From assembly GCA_024281995.1 (NCBI GenBank), contig JAMWZW010000002.1, positions 62,001-126,000 of the forward strand: a stretch of DNA of 64,000 nucleotides, given 5' to 3'. Source of the DNA: Nitrosomonas sp. Lineage in GTDB: Bacteria > Pseudomonadota > Gammaproteobacteria > Burkholderiales > Nitrosomonadaceae. Position 1 is the first letter of the stretch; each line of letters starts with the position of its first letter. The position numbers and the translations under genes were made by a program. A model generated the notes under the pieces. The model was given only the letters and a program-made list of their open reading frames with translations, had not been told where the DNA came from and did not search any database. Below, in pieces: positions 17,759 through 27,159 of the stretch.

Positions 17759-18383
17759 AGTACTGATTGCAGATGATCATGCGCTATTTCGTGATGGGCT
17801 AAAAAGAATTTTTAATGAAGTAGATGATATTGAAGTTGTGGCAGAGGCTGTTGATGGAAAGGATATTCTCAAAAAAGCACGCGATTGTGAGTGGGATATT
17901 ATTTTATTGGATATTAATCTTCCGGATATTAATGGCTTAGATGTTTTAAAAAGAATTTTTTCAATGAATGCTACCGCTCGTATTCTGGTACTCAGCATGT
18001 ATCCTGAAGATGAGTACGCCATTAGAGCAGTTCGTTCAGGAGCTTCAGGATATTTGACTAAGGATAGTCCTACAGATTTGTTGATTCATGTGGTTCGGCG
18101 AATTGCCAAGGGTGGTAAATATGTAAATCCTGAACTTGCGGAGAAACTCCTATTTAATCCAGGGCTAGATACCGGCTTATTGGCGCACACCACTTTCTCA
18201 GATCGAGAGCTTCATGTTTTTAAACTTATCGTCTCTGGAGAATCATTGACCGCGATTGCAAACAAATTATCGCTTAGCATTAAAACGGTGAGTACTTATA
18301 GGACTCGTATCCTGGAAAAAATGAATATGAAGAATAATGCTCAATTGGTTCGCTATGCTATTCAACACCGATTGGTTGAGTAA
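17751..18383 (+). CDS. NarL/FixJ-family response regulator
   Basis: A 210-residue regulator with an N-terminal receiver (phospho-acceptor Asp54 in LLDINLP, Asp8/Asp9, Lys104) and a C-terminal LuxR helix-turn-helix (FSDRELHVFKLIVSGES, then IKTVSTYRTRILEKM). It overlaps the kinase gene by eight bases and is its probable partner. It ends the light-sensor cluster, and its last 22 bases overlap the convergent hydrolase gene. Targets are unknown. Confidence 0.9.
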   Translation: MIKVLIADDHALFRDGLKRIFNEVDDIEVVAEAVDGKDILKKARDCEWDIILLDINLPDINGLDVLKRIFSMNATARILVLSMYPEDEYAIRAVRSGASGYLTKDSPTDLLIHVVRRIAKGGKYVNPELAEKLLFNPGLDTGLLAHTTFSDRELHVFKLIVSGESLTAIANKLSLSIKTVSTYRTRILEKMNMKNNAQLVRYAIQHRLVE

Positions 18384-19033
18384 TTGGGTTGGTAAGCTTC
18401 TTTTTTAACAAAGCCTGCATGTATTATTTGCTTGAGAATTGATAGCTTGCCGTGGAAAAAATGCTCTGCACCCGGAATGAACACGACGGGCTGGGACCGA
18501 GGAGTTGCCCACGCGAGGATCGTTTCTGGCAATACGATATTATCTTTATCGCCTTGAATAATCAATGCATAATGGGTAGTTTCCGGGACTTCCGGCGCTT
18601 GCAGATTAATTACTGACGGAGCAACCAAAATAAGGTATTGCGGGTTTAATTTGTGAGCGACATGCAGTTGAACTGCACCTCCAAATGAAAATCCTGCCAA
18701 TAGCAGCGGTTTATTCATTACCTGTTTCTTAAACTGGTCGCGAATCGCATCTACTACAGCAATTACATCTTCGATTTCACCAATACCGTGGCCATATGAG
18801 CCTTCACTTTGTTCTACGCCACGAAAATTGAATTTAACTGTAATGAATTCGAGATCGAGCAAGGTAGTAAATATCGTCTGCACAACCTTATTATCCATAG
18901 TTCCACCATGCTGCGGATGGGGATGTGCAATGACAGCAATACCTTGAGGAATTGATTGGGGCACTCCAATAACGGTTTCTAGCTTTCCAGCAGGCCCATC
19001 AAGGAAACATCTGTTAAGGACGAAGGTATTCAC
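18362..19033 (-). CDS. Alpha/beta hydrolase (COG2945-like)
   Basis: A 223-residue cytoplasmic hydrolase of the short alpha/beta family often annotated as dienelactone hydrolase or YsgA-like. The oxyanion region is AHPHPQHGGTMDNKV, the nucleophile elbow is GFSFGGA (Ser), the acid is in QGDKDNIV and the histidine is in GAEHFFHG, so the triad looks intact. Its 3' end overlaps the convergent response regulator by 22 bases. It follows the 2Fe-2S ferredoxin gene by 36 bases and may be in that operon. The substrate is unknown. Confidence 0.85.
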   Translation of the reverse strand: MNTFVLNRCFLDGPAGKLETVIGVPQSIPQGIAVIAHPHPQHGGTMDNKVVQTIFTTLLDLEFITVKFNFRGVEQSEGSYGHGIGEIEDVIAVVDAIRDQFKKQVMNKPLLLAGFSFGGAVQLHVAHKLNPQYLILVAPSVINLQAPEVPETTHYALIIQGDKDNIVLPETILAWATPRSQPVVFIPGAEHFFHGKLSILKQIIHAGFVKKEAYQPNYSTNRC

Positions 19034-19069
19034 GGAGTTGTCTTAAATACAAAATCATGAAATGCGGTT

Positions 19070-19378
19070 TTAAATTTTAAGACGCTCGACAATTTTTCCT
19101 TTGATCAAATGCTCATCAATAATTTCGTCAATGTCCTCTGCATCGATATAGGTATACCAAGTTTCATCAGGATAAATAACGATAACTGGGCCTTCATCGC
19201 AGCGATCAAGGCAGCCTGCATTATTGATACGAATCTTTTTCTTACCATCCAGTTTTAGGGATTTAATGCGTTGCTTGGCATAATCACGTAAATCTTGTGC
19301 ACAAAAATTGTTACAACACTTGGCATTGCCTTCACGCTGATTGGTACAGAAGAAAACATGGTATTGATAGTAGCTCAT
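19070..19378 (-). CDS. Thioredoxin-fold [2Fe-2S] ferredoxin
   Basis: A 102-residue protein of the thioredoxin-like 2Fe-2S ferredoxin family, related to the NuoE/HoxE fold and to Azotobacter FdI-Shethna types. Four cluster cysteines fit Cys11, Cys22 (or Cys21), Cys56 and Cys60 (NNAGCLDRCDEGP). Two further cysteines lie at 21 and 26. The C-terminal half is acidic. It lies between the ABC substrate-binding protein and the hydrolase on the same strand. The redox partner is unknown. Confidence 0.88.
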   Translation of the reverse strand: MSYYQYHVFFCTNQREGNAKCCNNFCAQDLRDYAKQRIKSLKLDGKKKIRINNAGCLDRCDEGPVIVIYPDETWYTYIDAEDIDEIIDEHLIKGKIVERLKI

Positions 19379-19416
19379 AATAAATGGGAATAGAAAAGAA
19401 ATTGATAAAATATAGA

Positions 19417-20523
19417 TTAGCGTAATTTGATCTCAGTCCAAATGCGGCTAAGTATTCGCCGTTGTTTTCGGTTGAGATCCGTGATCATTTGCAATCGCGA
19501 TAGCGTATTTTCGTCAGGAAATATTGCTTGATTGTGCATTAATTCAGGTCGAATAAATTGTTTAGCTTCCAGATTAGGGTTACCTGATCCGATCATATTT
19601 GTCAGTTCCGCAGAATTTATGCCATCGAGCATAAAATTAATAAATTGGTGAGCTAAGTCAGGATTCTTGCCATTCTTATGCAGAACCATACTATCCAGTG
19701 ACATAACTGCACCCTCTGTAGGAATCGTATAATCTATCTCGAAAGCGCGTCCAGTTTTTTTTGCATCCATCGCAGCCTGATATAAATCATTCGAATAACC
19801 ATGTACCACCCATAAATCGCCAATGGCTATTTCACGAATGTAAGAAGTATTGCTAAATGCCGCCCAGTATGGTTTTGCTCGAATAATTAATTCTTTGGCT
19901 TGATTCCAATGAACTTCATTTTGATCATTCGCGGAATAACCCAAGTATAACAGTGCGGCCGCCATTAATTCACGCGGGCTATCGAGTACGGTAACGCGAC
20001 CTTTTATTTTCTTTAAATATTCAGGCTCAAAGATAATTGCCCACGTATCAGTCGGTAGATGGAGTTCCTCGATTTTATTTTTATTGAATCCAAGTAAAGT
20101 GAGTGTATAAGCATAAGGCACGGAATACTCGTTTGTAGGATCGAATGGCGTATTGAGATAAACGGGAAGAATATTCTTTAAATTCGGTAACAATGCCTTG
20201 TTTAAGGGGATCAGAACATGCTGGCGTATCAGAGTGTCCACGGCATTCCCTGTTGGTATGATGAGATCATATCCAGTGGCTCCCGCAGCAAGTTTTGCCA
20301 ACATTTCCTCATTATCGGAGTAATAGTCTTGTTCTACGTGGCAATTACAAAAAATTTCAAAACGTTGAATAGTTTCCGCAGCGATGTAATTGTTCCAATT
20401 AAATACCTGCAATATGGGTGTGGTAGCTTGCGATGAAAGATATGGTTTATTGCAGGACAGGATTAAAATTATGAAGAACAGCGCTGAACATAACTGAATC
20501 AGTTTTCGTGAGGTATCTGGCAT
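19417..20523 (-). CDS. potF: Polyamine-type ABC transporter substrate-binding lipoprotein
   Basis: A PotD/PotF-like periplasmic binding protein of 368 residues. The start chosen (ATG at 20523) is four bases after the permease stop, and a lipobox follows at about residue 23 (FIILILSC), so this copy is membrane-anchored. Mature-domain signatures are VFNWNNYIAAETIQRFE, GYDLIIPTG and VPYAYTLTLLGFN, typical of spermidine/putrescine binders. It is the last gene of a four-gene ABC importer in the order ATPase, permease, permease, binding protein. The exact ligand (putrescine, spermidine or another amine) cannot be read from sequence, so the symbol is by best resemblance. Confidence 0.85.
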   Translation of the reverse strand: MPDTSRKLIQLCSALFFIILILSCNKPYLSSQATTPILQVFNWNNYIAAETIQRFEIFCNCHVEQDYYSDNEEMLAKLAAGATGYDLIIPTGNAVDTLIRQHVLIPLNKALLPNLKNILPVYLNTPFDPTNEYSVPYAYTLTLLGFNKNKIEELHLPTDTWAIIFEPEYLKKIKGRVTVLDSPRELMAAALLYLGYSANDQNEVHWNQAKELIIRAKPYWAAFSNTSYIREIAIGDLWVVHGYSNDLYQAAMDAKKTGRAFEIDYTIPTEGAVMSLDSMVLHKNGKNPDLAHQFINFMLDGINSAELTNMIGSGNPNLEAKQFIRPELMHNQAIFPDENTLSRLQMITDLNRKQRRILSRIWTEIKLR

Positions 20524-20527
20524 ATGG

Positions 20528-21337
20528 CTATTTTGATTCACTACGCAACACACTGGTATCAAATCGAGTCGCAACGAAAATCAATGTTAATGTCAATAAC
20601 ATGAGTAATGTCGAAACGGCGTTTACTTCCGGAGTGATTGCAACTTTGATCATGGTGTAAATCTGAATGGGTAGAATAGGTTCGCCCACACCTTTGGTAA
20701 AAAAGGTAATAACAAAATCATCAATCGAAAGAGTAAATGACATTAAAGCACCAGCTATGATAGCCGGCCTTATTAAAGGTAAAGTGATATGATAGAAAGT
20801 TTGCCAGGGGGTTGCACCCAAATCTCTGGCAGCTTCGAAAATTAAATCATCCATTCCCTGGAGGCGTGCTCGCACAATAATAGCGACAAATCCAATGCAA
20901 AAAGTTGTGTGGGCGATAATAATGGAGAACATACCTAGCGTCAGGTTGAGTACTTGCAGGAAAAATAACAGCAGAGAAACACCTAGTAAAATTTCAGGCA
21001 TGGCAACGGGCGTAAATGCTAGTATTGGCAATATTTTTAGCTTATAACGATGAATTGCCAGGCCAGCCATTGTACCCAGCAAGGTTGCTAAGGTACTGGC
21101 GCTAATCGCTATGATTAGTGAATTACGTGCGGCTAATAGCATTTCATGGTTATGAAATAAAGTCTGGTACCAATGTAAAGTGAATCCAACCCATTCAGCA
21201 TTGAGTTTCGAGTTGTTGAAAGAAAAGATAACTACAATAATCAACGGTATATACAGAAAAGTGTAGACCAGAATGGACGCTATCCACAGAAGGGTCATGC
21301 GACGCTGCATGTTAATTTTGAGAAAAAACTTTGACAT
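20528..21337 (-). CDS. potI: Polyamine-type ABC permease, PotC/PotI subunit
   Basis: An inner-membrane permease of 269 residues with about six helices. It carries the coupling EAA loop (EAARDLGATPWQTFYHITLP) that contacts the ATPase. The N-terminal helix (LLWIASILVYTFLYIPLI) and the FSFNNSK that follows are typical of PotC/PotI. It starts three bases after the partner permease and ends four bases before the binding protein, a tightly packed operon. Confidence 0.88.
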   Translation of the reverse strand: MSKFFLKINMQRRMTLLWIASILVYTFLYIPLIIVVIFSFNNSKLNAEWVGFTLHWYQTLFHNHEMLLAARNSLIIAISASTLATLLGTMAGLAIHRYKLKILPILAFTPVAMPEILLGVSLLLFFLQVLNLTLGMFSIIIAHTTFCIGFVAIIVRARLQGMDDLIFEAARDLGATPWQTFYHITLPLIRPAIIAGALMSFTLSIDDFVITFFTKGVGEPILPIQIYTMIKVAITPEVNAVSTLLMLLTLTLIFVATRFDTSVLRSESK

Positions 21338-21340
21338 AGC

Positions 21341-22237
21341 TTATGCAAATTTGCCAGTCGGTCTGGCAAACCAGGAAAATAATCCAGTGATGCTTAATAC
21401 AGCCAGCGTCAACATGATTGAAAGTGTCGAACCGAACGGCCAATCTCTCGTTCCGAGAAACTGATCTTTTATCAGATTACCGATCATGATATCGCCTGTT
21501 CCACCCAGAATATCGGGAATTGCGAACATTCCCAAAACCGGAATGAAAACCAAAGCTGATCCAGAAAAAATTCCAGGTAAAGATTGTGGCCAAGTAACAT
21601 ACCAGAAACGCTGCCAGGCATTAGCACCTAAGTCTTGTGCGGCATCCAACAAAAGAGGATCATGCTTTTCTAAATTGGTATAGAGCGGCAAGATCATAAA
21701 GGGTAGGTGAACATAGATCATTGCGATGAGTACCGCAAATGGGGAAAACAGTAATGTTACGGGCGCAATGTCAAAAAAAGCTAATGCGCTATTGATTATG
21801 TGACTTAAAGCGGACTCTGGACCAAGGATGATCATCCACGCATAAATGCGGATCAGAAAATTACTGGCAAAAGGTAAGACAACGAGCATGATCATTAGAT
21901 TACGAAATTTTCTTGGGCTGTGTGCAATTAATAATGCAAGCGGATAAGCCAAGGTAATGCAAATGATTGTAGTAAATATTGCAACTGCAAAAGATTTTAG
22001 AAAAACCTCAACATAGATAAAATCACTGAAGAAAAATTGATAGGTTTCAATCGTTAATCCAGAATCTGCATTTGCTTTGTCGGGCAGAATATAGATGGGA
22101 GCCAATCCGCCAAATTCACCAGGCAGGCGAAAAGAGGTTAGTATCATGATTAGGCTCGGTGCTACAAAGAATATCAACAAAAATAAAAACGGAGGACCAC
22201 TAATCAACCATTTAGTGAGGTTTTTGGAGATCTGCAT
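21341..22237 (-). CDS. potH: Polyamine-type ABC permease, PotB/PotH subunit
   Basis: The second permease of the importer, 298 residues with about six helices. A periplasmic loop after helix 1 begins SFRLPGEFG. The EAA loop reads LDAAQDLGANAWQRFWYVTWP, and the C-terminal half has IPDILGGTGDIMIGNLI, a PotB/PotH signature. It starts 21 bases after the ATPase gene. Confidence 0.88.
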   Translation of the reverse strand: MQISKNLTKWLISGPPFLFLLIFFVAPSLIMILTSFRLPGEFGGLAPIYILPDKANADSGLTIETYQFFFSDFIYVEVFLKSFAVAIFTTIICITLAYPLALLIAHSPRKFRNLMIMLVVLPFASNFLIRIYAWMIILGPESALSHIINSALAFFDIAPVTLLFSPFAVLIAMIYVHLPFMILPLYTNLEKHDPLLLDAAQDLGANAWQRFWYVTWPQSLPGIFSGSALVFIPVLGMFAIPDILGGTGDIMIGNLIKDQFLGTRDWPFGSTLSIMLTLAVLSITGLFSWFARPTGKFA

Positions 22238-22258
22238 GTCAATTTACTTTGGGATGAG

Positions 22259-23344
22259 CTAATTGGGCAAGAATTGTGCAGATTGTTCTGACCAACTGAC
22301 AACCACAGTATCGCCGATTTCAAAAAGCTTAGCATGGCCTGGTTCAGAATTGGGAAGTAACGCTTCAATCCACGTATTATTAGGAAGCTCGACATTATAG
22401 GTGGTGACATCGCCGATATAAAAGAACCCTTTTATTTTTCCAATAAACTGTAATCCAGTGTTCATTTCTGATGCTTCAGGCGCAATACGAATTTGCTCGG
22501 GACGCACAGCCAGAACGCCTCGGTCATTAATTTTTATGCAAGCTTTCGCGGGTACCGTGATTTCTCCCAGTCCTGTAACTCTTAGTTTTAAGTGGGAGGA
22601 AGATACTTCAATAACCGATGCATCCAGCATATTTATTTTTCCAATAAAGTCGGCAACAAAACGATTCATTGGAAAATTATAAATTCTAGCGGGCTCGTCT
22701 ACTTGTTCAATCTTACCTTGATTCATGATAGCAATGCGGTGCGATAAGGCTAATGCTTCATTTTGGGCATGGGTGATATAAATGAATGTCACACCAGCTT
22801 CTGCCTGTAAATTAATTAATTCCCGTTGCATATTTTCCCGCAACTTTTCATCCAGTGCACCTAAAGGCTCATCTAATAATAATAAGCGCGGCTGATTGAT
22901 AAGTCCCCGAGCAAATGCTACCCGTTGTTTTTGACCACCGGATAATTCGTGGGGGTAGCGATTGCCAAATTGAGAAAGCTCAACTTCTTCCAGTGCCTTG
23001 GTTACAAGAGTCATGATTTCATGGCGTGTTTTACCAGACATTTTTAACGGGAATCCAATATTGTCGGCTACCGTCATATGGGGAAACAAGGCATAACTTT
23101 GGAAAACTGTATGAAACGGGCGCCTTTCAGGAGGAACATCAATAATATCCTTTCCTTCCAATAGAATTTGACCACTATCGGGTGCATCAAAGCCAGCAAT
23201 CATACGTAACAGTGTTGTTTTACCACATCCTGATGGGCCGAGTATGGTGAAGAATTCGCCAGCTTGAATTTCAATGCTGACGTTATCAACGGCAATAAAA
23301 TCTCCGAATCGCTTGGTTACATTCCGGATTTCAATGAGTATCAT
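22259..23344 (-). CDS. potG: Polyamine-type ABC transporter ATPase
   Basis: The cytoplasmic ATPase of the importer, 361 residues. Walker A is GPSGCGKTTLL, the ABC signature is LSGGQKQRVAFARGL, Walker B is LLLDEPLGALD and the switch histidine is in ITHAQNEALAL. A C-terminal TOBE-type regulatory domain (about 240-361) follows. I chose the ATG at 23344 (MILIEIRNV) over one nine codons upstream because it matches the family start. It is the first gene of the potG-H-I-F order and lies 92 bases downstream of ubiB. Confidence 0.9.
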   Translation of the reverse strand: MILIEIRNVTKRFGDFIAVDNVSIEIQAGEFFTILGPSGCGKTTLLRMIAGFDAPDSGQILLEGKDIIDVPPERRPFHTVFQSYALFPHMTVADNIGFPLKMSGKTRHEIMTLVTKALEEVELSQFGNRYPHELSGGQKQRVAFARGLINQPRLLLLDEPLGALDEKLRENMQRELINLQAEAGVTFIYITHAQNEALALSHRIAIMNQGKIEQVDEPARIYNFPMNRFVADFIGKINMLDASVIEVSSSHLKLRVTGLGEITVPAKACIKINDRGVLAVRPEQIRIAPEASEMNTGLQFIGKIKGFFYIGDVTTYNVELPNNTWIEALLPNSEPGHAKLFEIGDTVVVSWSEQSAQFLPN

Positions 23345-23435
23345 TACTTTTCTTGCCGAAGAAGTATCCAACTGTCAAAATATACTGACACATCAGTATA
23401 TTAATTTAATGAGCTGCTACAAATTTGTATAAGGG

Positions 23436-24950
23436 TTAATGAAATATTTGCCAGAATAACAAACCTGCTAACAAAATCGCAATGAGCGCCAGTAGTCGGT
23501 TCTGGCGCTTTTCTTCAGCAACCAGATCGGCCATTTTTTTTTCTAATGCATGATTGCGATTTTCAGAAAAAGCTTGATGGATCAGGCGAGGGAATTCCGG
23601 CAGAATAATTGCCCAATTTGGAGCTTCTTTTTGTATGCGACTGGTAAATCCTCGCAAACCGATTTGTTCGGCCATCCATCGTTCTAGAAAGGGTTTGGCT
23701 GTTTTCCAAAGGTCTAGATTGGGATCGAGATCGCGTCCCAGCCCTTCAATATTGAGCAGTGTTTTTTGCAGTAATACCAATTGCGGCTGTATTTCTACGT
23801 TAAATTGCCTCGACGCCTGAAATAACTGCATAAGAACACGCCCGAATGAGATTTCTTTCAGAGGCTTATCAAAAATAGGTTCGCAAACGGCACGGATAGC
23901 GGCTTCAAAGTCATCGACTCGCGTATCTTTAGGCGCCCATCCTGCTTCCACATGTGCTTGTGCGACACGTGCATAATCGCGGCGGAAGAAAGCTAGAAAG
24001 TTTTGCGCCAAGTAGTTTTTATCCTGATCGCTCAATGTTCCCATAATTCCAAAATCAACAGCGATATAGCGGCCATTTTCACCTACAAAGATATTGCCGG
24101 GATGCATGTCGGCATGAAAATAGCCATCGCGAAATACTTGGGTAAAAAATATTTCTACGCCAACACGGGCTAATTGAGGGATATCAATACCTTGTTGTTT
24201 CAAAGTCTCAACATGGCTAATGGGGATGCCCTTGACGCGTTGCATAACCATTACGCCATTACGGCAATAATCCCAATAGACTTCGGGAACCAATAGTAGC
24301 GGTGAATTCAGAAAATTACGCCGCAATTGACTACAATTTGCAGCTTCACGCATTAGATCAAGTTCATCATCCAAGTGGCGGGCGAATTCAGATACTACTT
24401 GACGTAGTTTTAAACGCTTGCCATCCGCCCAAAGTTTTTCAGCCAGCCACGCGCCCGTGTCCATCAGTGCAATATCGTGTGTAATAACAGGTGCCAGATT
24501 CGGGCGCAATATTTTTACTGCCACTTCGGTACCATCATGTAAAAGAGCTAGATGTACTTGTGCAACTGAGGCACTGGCGATTGGTATATCATCGAATTTA
24601 AAGAATACTTCATTGATTTTCTGGCCGAATTCTTTTTCTAAAGTGGATAGTACAAGTTTTGAAGGAAAGGGGGGTACTTGATCTTGCAGCTTGGCTAGTT
24701 CGTCGGCAATGTCTTGAGGCAGAAGATCGCGGCGAGTAGACAGCATTTGACCAAATTTGACAAAAATTGGACCCAGTGTTTCCAGTGCAAGGCGTAATCT
24801 TTCTCCCCTTGGTTTATCCAATTTTCTCCAGAAAGTTAGGGCGCCAACGATTATTCGCAGGAATTTCAATCGGCTGTGACTTAGCACAAATTCATCCAAG
24901 CCAAACTGAAAAGCGACCAATTGTATTTTTAATAAGCGAAATAGGCGCAT
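23436..24950 (-). CDS. ubiB: UbiB atypical kinase/ATPase for ubiquinone synthesis
   Basis: Membrane-associated ABC1/ADCK-family protein needed for ubiquinone synthesis, probably by extracting lipid intermediates with ATP. It has 504 residues. The KxGQ motif region reads [16 protein letters not shown], followed by the Ala-rich loop ASVAQVH, catalytic HADMHPGN and metal-binding VDFGIMG. One or two C-terminal hydrophobic helices ([16 protein letters not shown]) anchor it. The length and order fit UbiB. ubiJ lies 139 bases upstream on the same strand, as in the ubiEJB cluster of other proteobacteria; ubiE is not here. Confidence 0.94.
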   Translation of the reverse strand: MRLFRLLKIQLVAFQFGLDEFVLSHSRLKFLRIIVGALTFWRKLDKPRGERLRLALETLGPIFVKFGQMLSTRRDLLPQDIADELAKLQDQVPPFPSKLVLSTLEKEFGQKINEVFFKFDDIPIASASVAQVHLALLHDGTEVAVKILRPNLAPVITHDIALMDTGAWLAEKLWADGKRLKLRQVVSEFARHLDDELDLMREAANCSQLRRNFLNSPLLLVPEVYWDYCRNGVMVMQRVKGIPISHVETLKQQGIDIPQLARVGVEIFFTQVFRDGYFHADMHPGNIFVGENGRYIAVDFGIMGTLSDQDKNYLAQNFLAFFRRDYARVAQAHVEAGWAPKDTRVDDFEAAIRAVCEPIFDKPLKEISFGRVLMQLFQASRQFNVEIQPQLVLLQKTLLNIEGLGRDLDPNLDLWKTAKPFLERWMAEQIGLRGFTSRIQKEAPNWAIILPEFPRLIHQAFSENRNHALEKKMADLVAEEKRQNRLLALIAILLAGLLFWQIFH

Positions 24951-25089
24951 GATTAATATAAATTTTCTGATTGAGGTTTGAACTTAATAAGTGAGATTAA
25001 ACACGATTGACCTGTTTTTATTGAGTATTTTGATAATTGCCGATTTTTCTGTTTATACGGGAAAATGGATTGAGTTAAATTGGTGTGAG

Positions 25090-25677
25090 TTATGATAGCG
25101 ATTGAGTTAATGTATTTAATCGTTGTTCAAGTTTCTCAATATTTAATTGTAAGTTTTTAATATCTTGAATCCATTGATTCACAGCCGTGTGTTTTGTTAG
25201 AAAAGGATTTTCTTCTGTCCAATATTCGACTAGAGCATGAGAAATACGGTCAAAATTTTCAGTTTGCCATTGTAAAAGATGTTCACTTGTATTGACGATG
25301 CGATGGGCTGCTATGTCTCCAATTACCTGGCTTAGATCTTGTTCAATTATCATGTTGATATTGATTTGCTTAGCGATATTGATTAATTCATCAGCAAAAG
25401 TTCTATCTCCGGTGACAGAAATTTGTTCAAAGGCAACTGCTTTCTGAGCAAGTAATCCGGGCAAAGCAAATGGGGGCAAAGTAATCGTTGTGTCCGCTTG
25501 AGAATTATCATCTACACTTTGTATTTCACCTTTTTCATTAATCTGGGTTTTGCAATGAATTAAGAAAGGAATTTGGATGTAAAAAATCCGGCCCATGTAG
25601 ACTTTAAGTCGTTCACAAGGCCACCCTTCGCGATGCAAGGCATAGTTAATGGGCATTATCACAGCAGATGTTAGCAT
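25090..25677 (-). CDS. ubiJ: UbiJ ubiquinone accessory factor (SCP2 domain)
   Basis: A 195-residue protein with an N-terminal SCP2-like lipid-binding domain (NYALHREGWPCERLKVYMGR onward) and a C-terminal coiled coil (residues 165-193, WIQDIKNLQLNIEKLEQRLN). UbiJ helps hold isoprenoid quinone intermediates in the Ubi complex. The start could be the first ATG or the internal one at residue 8, which aligns better with the family. It lies upstream of ubiB on the same strand. Sequence similarity in this family is weak, so the call leans on position and domain layout. Confidence 0.8.
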   Translation of the reverse strand: MLTSAVIMPINYALHREGWPCERLKVYMGRIFYIQIPFLIHCKTQINEKGEIQSVDDNSQADTTITLPPFALPGLLAQKAVAFEQISVTGDRTFADELINIAKQININMIIEQDLSQVIGDIAAHRIVNTSEHLLQWQTENFDRISHALVEYWTEENPFLTKHTAVNQWIQDIKNLQLNIEKLEQRLNTLTQSLS

Positions 25678-26000
25678 TATTATTTTTTAACTTATTGATT
25701 TTCTCAGTTACACACAGATAAAGTGATATTTACTTTTGTTGGTAATGCACGATCATAAAATTAACTTTTCTTATTAGTGATAATGACGTTTGAGTATAGC
25801 ACTATCATTTGAATCAAATATATGGCTTGATGCATCTTTTCGTAGTACTACACGAGGAGTCAAAACACAATCTATGACAGTTTTTGAGACGCAGCGACTA
25901 TCGATGAGGCAGAAAAATGCTTGATTTTGAGCATAAATGTGCAAAAAAACACAGTCATTCGTTAGATATAGGGGTAAATTAGTACCTTGTTCTGAGCTTT

Positions 26001-26019
26001 ATACGTACTCAGTACGTAT
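26001..26019. promoter_or_regulatory. 19-bp perfect palindrome, operator-like
   Basis: ATACGTACT-C-AGTACGTAT is a perfect dyad with a one-base centre. Read on the minus strand, a TATAAT hexamer overlaps its upstream edge, so a dimeric repressor bound here would cover a minus-strand promoter that could serve ubiJ. On the plus strand, TATTAT/TATAGT also lies at its edge. No matching regulator gene is in the window. Confidence 0.45.
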
Positions 26020-26149
26020 TATAGTGAAGGCAGATTATCGCAATCTTTCTAAATTTCGAAGGTGAAATTTGAAAATGATGTAATACCTAATCGAAAAAGG
26101 TGCTTTACATTGATTCTGATTGCGATTGACGGTTCTATGACGAGGCCCT

Positions 26150-26176
26150 TTAATCCCTGTTGCTTGCAATAGGGAT
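26150..26176 (+). terminator. Rho-independent terminator on the plus strand
   Basis: A 7-base stem (AATCCCT with AGGGATT) enclosing a 12-base loop is followed directly by TTTTTT on the plus strand. On the minus strand no T-run follows, so it does not serve rlpA. It may end an unannotated plus-strand transcript. Confidence 0.6.
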
Positions 26177-26187
26177 TTTTTTTGGTT

Positions 26188-27159
26188 TTAATCGATTACC
26201 AAAAGGGGGGTAATTGCTAGGTGCTGAGATATGGTAGTAGCAGCTTGCTTGGCGATAATTTGGTTTGAGTAAGGGCCTGCATGAATTTTATACAAGCCGT
26301 TATTTTTTGTAATGTTCATAGAATTATTGAGCGAAGGGATTTTCTTCCGTACTTGACTGAGAAAATTATGGGCATTGTCGGATGAACCAAACGCTCCAAG
26401 TTGCAGATACACTGCTGTAATTTCCGCATTGTTGTCAGGAATGGCTGGAAGTGGCGTTGACAATTGATCCGTTACGGATTTGATCGGATTGTCGCCCGGC
26501 AATATACTTTCAACTTCTACATGACTGCTACCACCTGCAAGTATTCCTAATTTATATGCTGCGGTATAGGACAAATCAATAAGGCGTTCAGATAAAAAAG
26601 GCCCGCGATCGTTGAGACGTACAATAATCGATTTGCCATTTTCTAAATTGGTGACGCGAACATAACTCGGTAATGGTAAAGTCGGATGAGCTGCCGTCAT
26701 AGCATACATATCGTAAACTTCTCCGGATGCGGTATTGTTACCATGGTAACGTCGGCCATACCATGAAGCGATACCACGTTCTTTGTAAGCCCGAAGTTCA
26801 GTCATCGGTTTAAAGTACTTTCCCAATGCCATGTAAGGTTGCATATTTGCCGCACGAAGTGGCTCGGCTCTGGGAATAGCATCAGGAATCAGATGTAGAT
26901 TAGGCGGAGGATTATCTCCCGGGCCATCATCCAGATAGTAACCGCCACCCTTTCTGGTGACTGAGCCTAAACCAGAATGAGTAGTTGCCAAAGTAGAATG
27001 CTTCTTCTGCTTCAGCGTACTACTATTGTACTGAGGTGTACTGCTACAGGCAGATAACATTGCAAAAATTACTGAGAATGCCAATGCAGCAGGTAATGAT
27101 GTTGCTACAGACAAAGAATATTTATTGGTGCGTGATGATGTAAAAAATAAAATTGTCAT
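26188..27159 (-). CDS. rlpA: RlpA-like septal lytic transglycosylase lipoprotein
   Basis: RlpA cleaves denuded peptidoglycan glycan strands at the septum. The 323-residue protein has a lipobox near residue 36 (FAMLSACSS) after a long N-terminal stretch, so an internal start is possible. The double-psi beta-barrel domain (about 125-215) has GIASWYGRRYHGNNTASGE and VRLNDRGPF, with the catalytic Asp of NDRGPF. A C-terminal SPOR domain (about 245-320) binds denuded septal glycan. Its start overlaps the rodA stop by four bases, the usual end of the mre-mrd cluster. Confidence 0.92.
   Translation of the reverse strand: MTILFFTSSRTNKYSLSVATSLPAALAFSVIFAMLSACSSTPQYNSSTLKQKKHSTLATTHSGLGSVTRKGGGYYLDDGPGDNPPPNLHLIPDAIPRAEPLRAANMQPYMALGKYFKPMTELRAYKERGIASWYGRRYHGNNTASGEVYDMYAMTAAHPTLPLPSYVRVTNLENGKSIIVRLNDRGPFLSERLIDLSYTAAYKLGILAGGSSHVEVESILPGDNPIKSVTDQLSTPLPAIPDNNAEITAVYLQLGAFGSSDNAHNFLSQVRKKIPSLNNSMNITKNNGLYKIHAGPYSNQIIAKQAATTISQHLAITPLLVID

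Larger units (their letters stand above)
25678..26187. other. Non-coding stretch with palindrome and plus-strand terminator
   Basis: These 510 bases separate ubiJ and rlpA, both on the minus strand, and no protein gene is supported. They hold a perfect 19-base palindrome at 26001-26019 and a plus-strand rho-independent terminator at 26150-26176. A terminator facing plus with no plus-strand gene upstream suggests a small RNA or leader between about 25.7 and 26.15 kb, which is inference. Confidence 0.5.
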
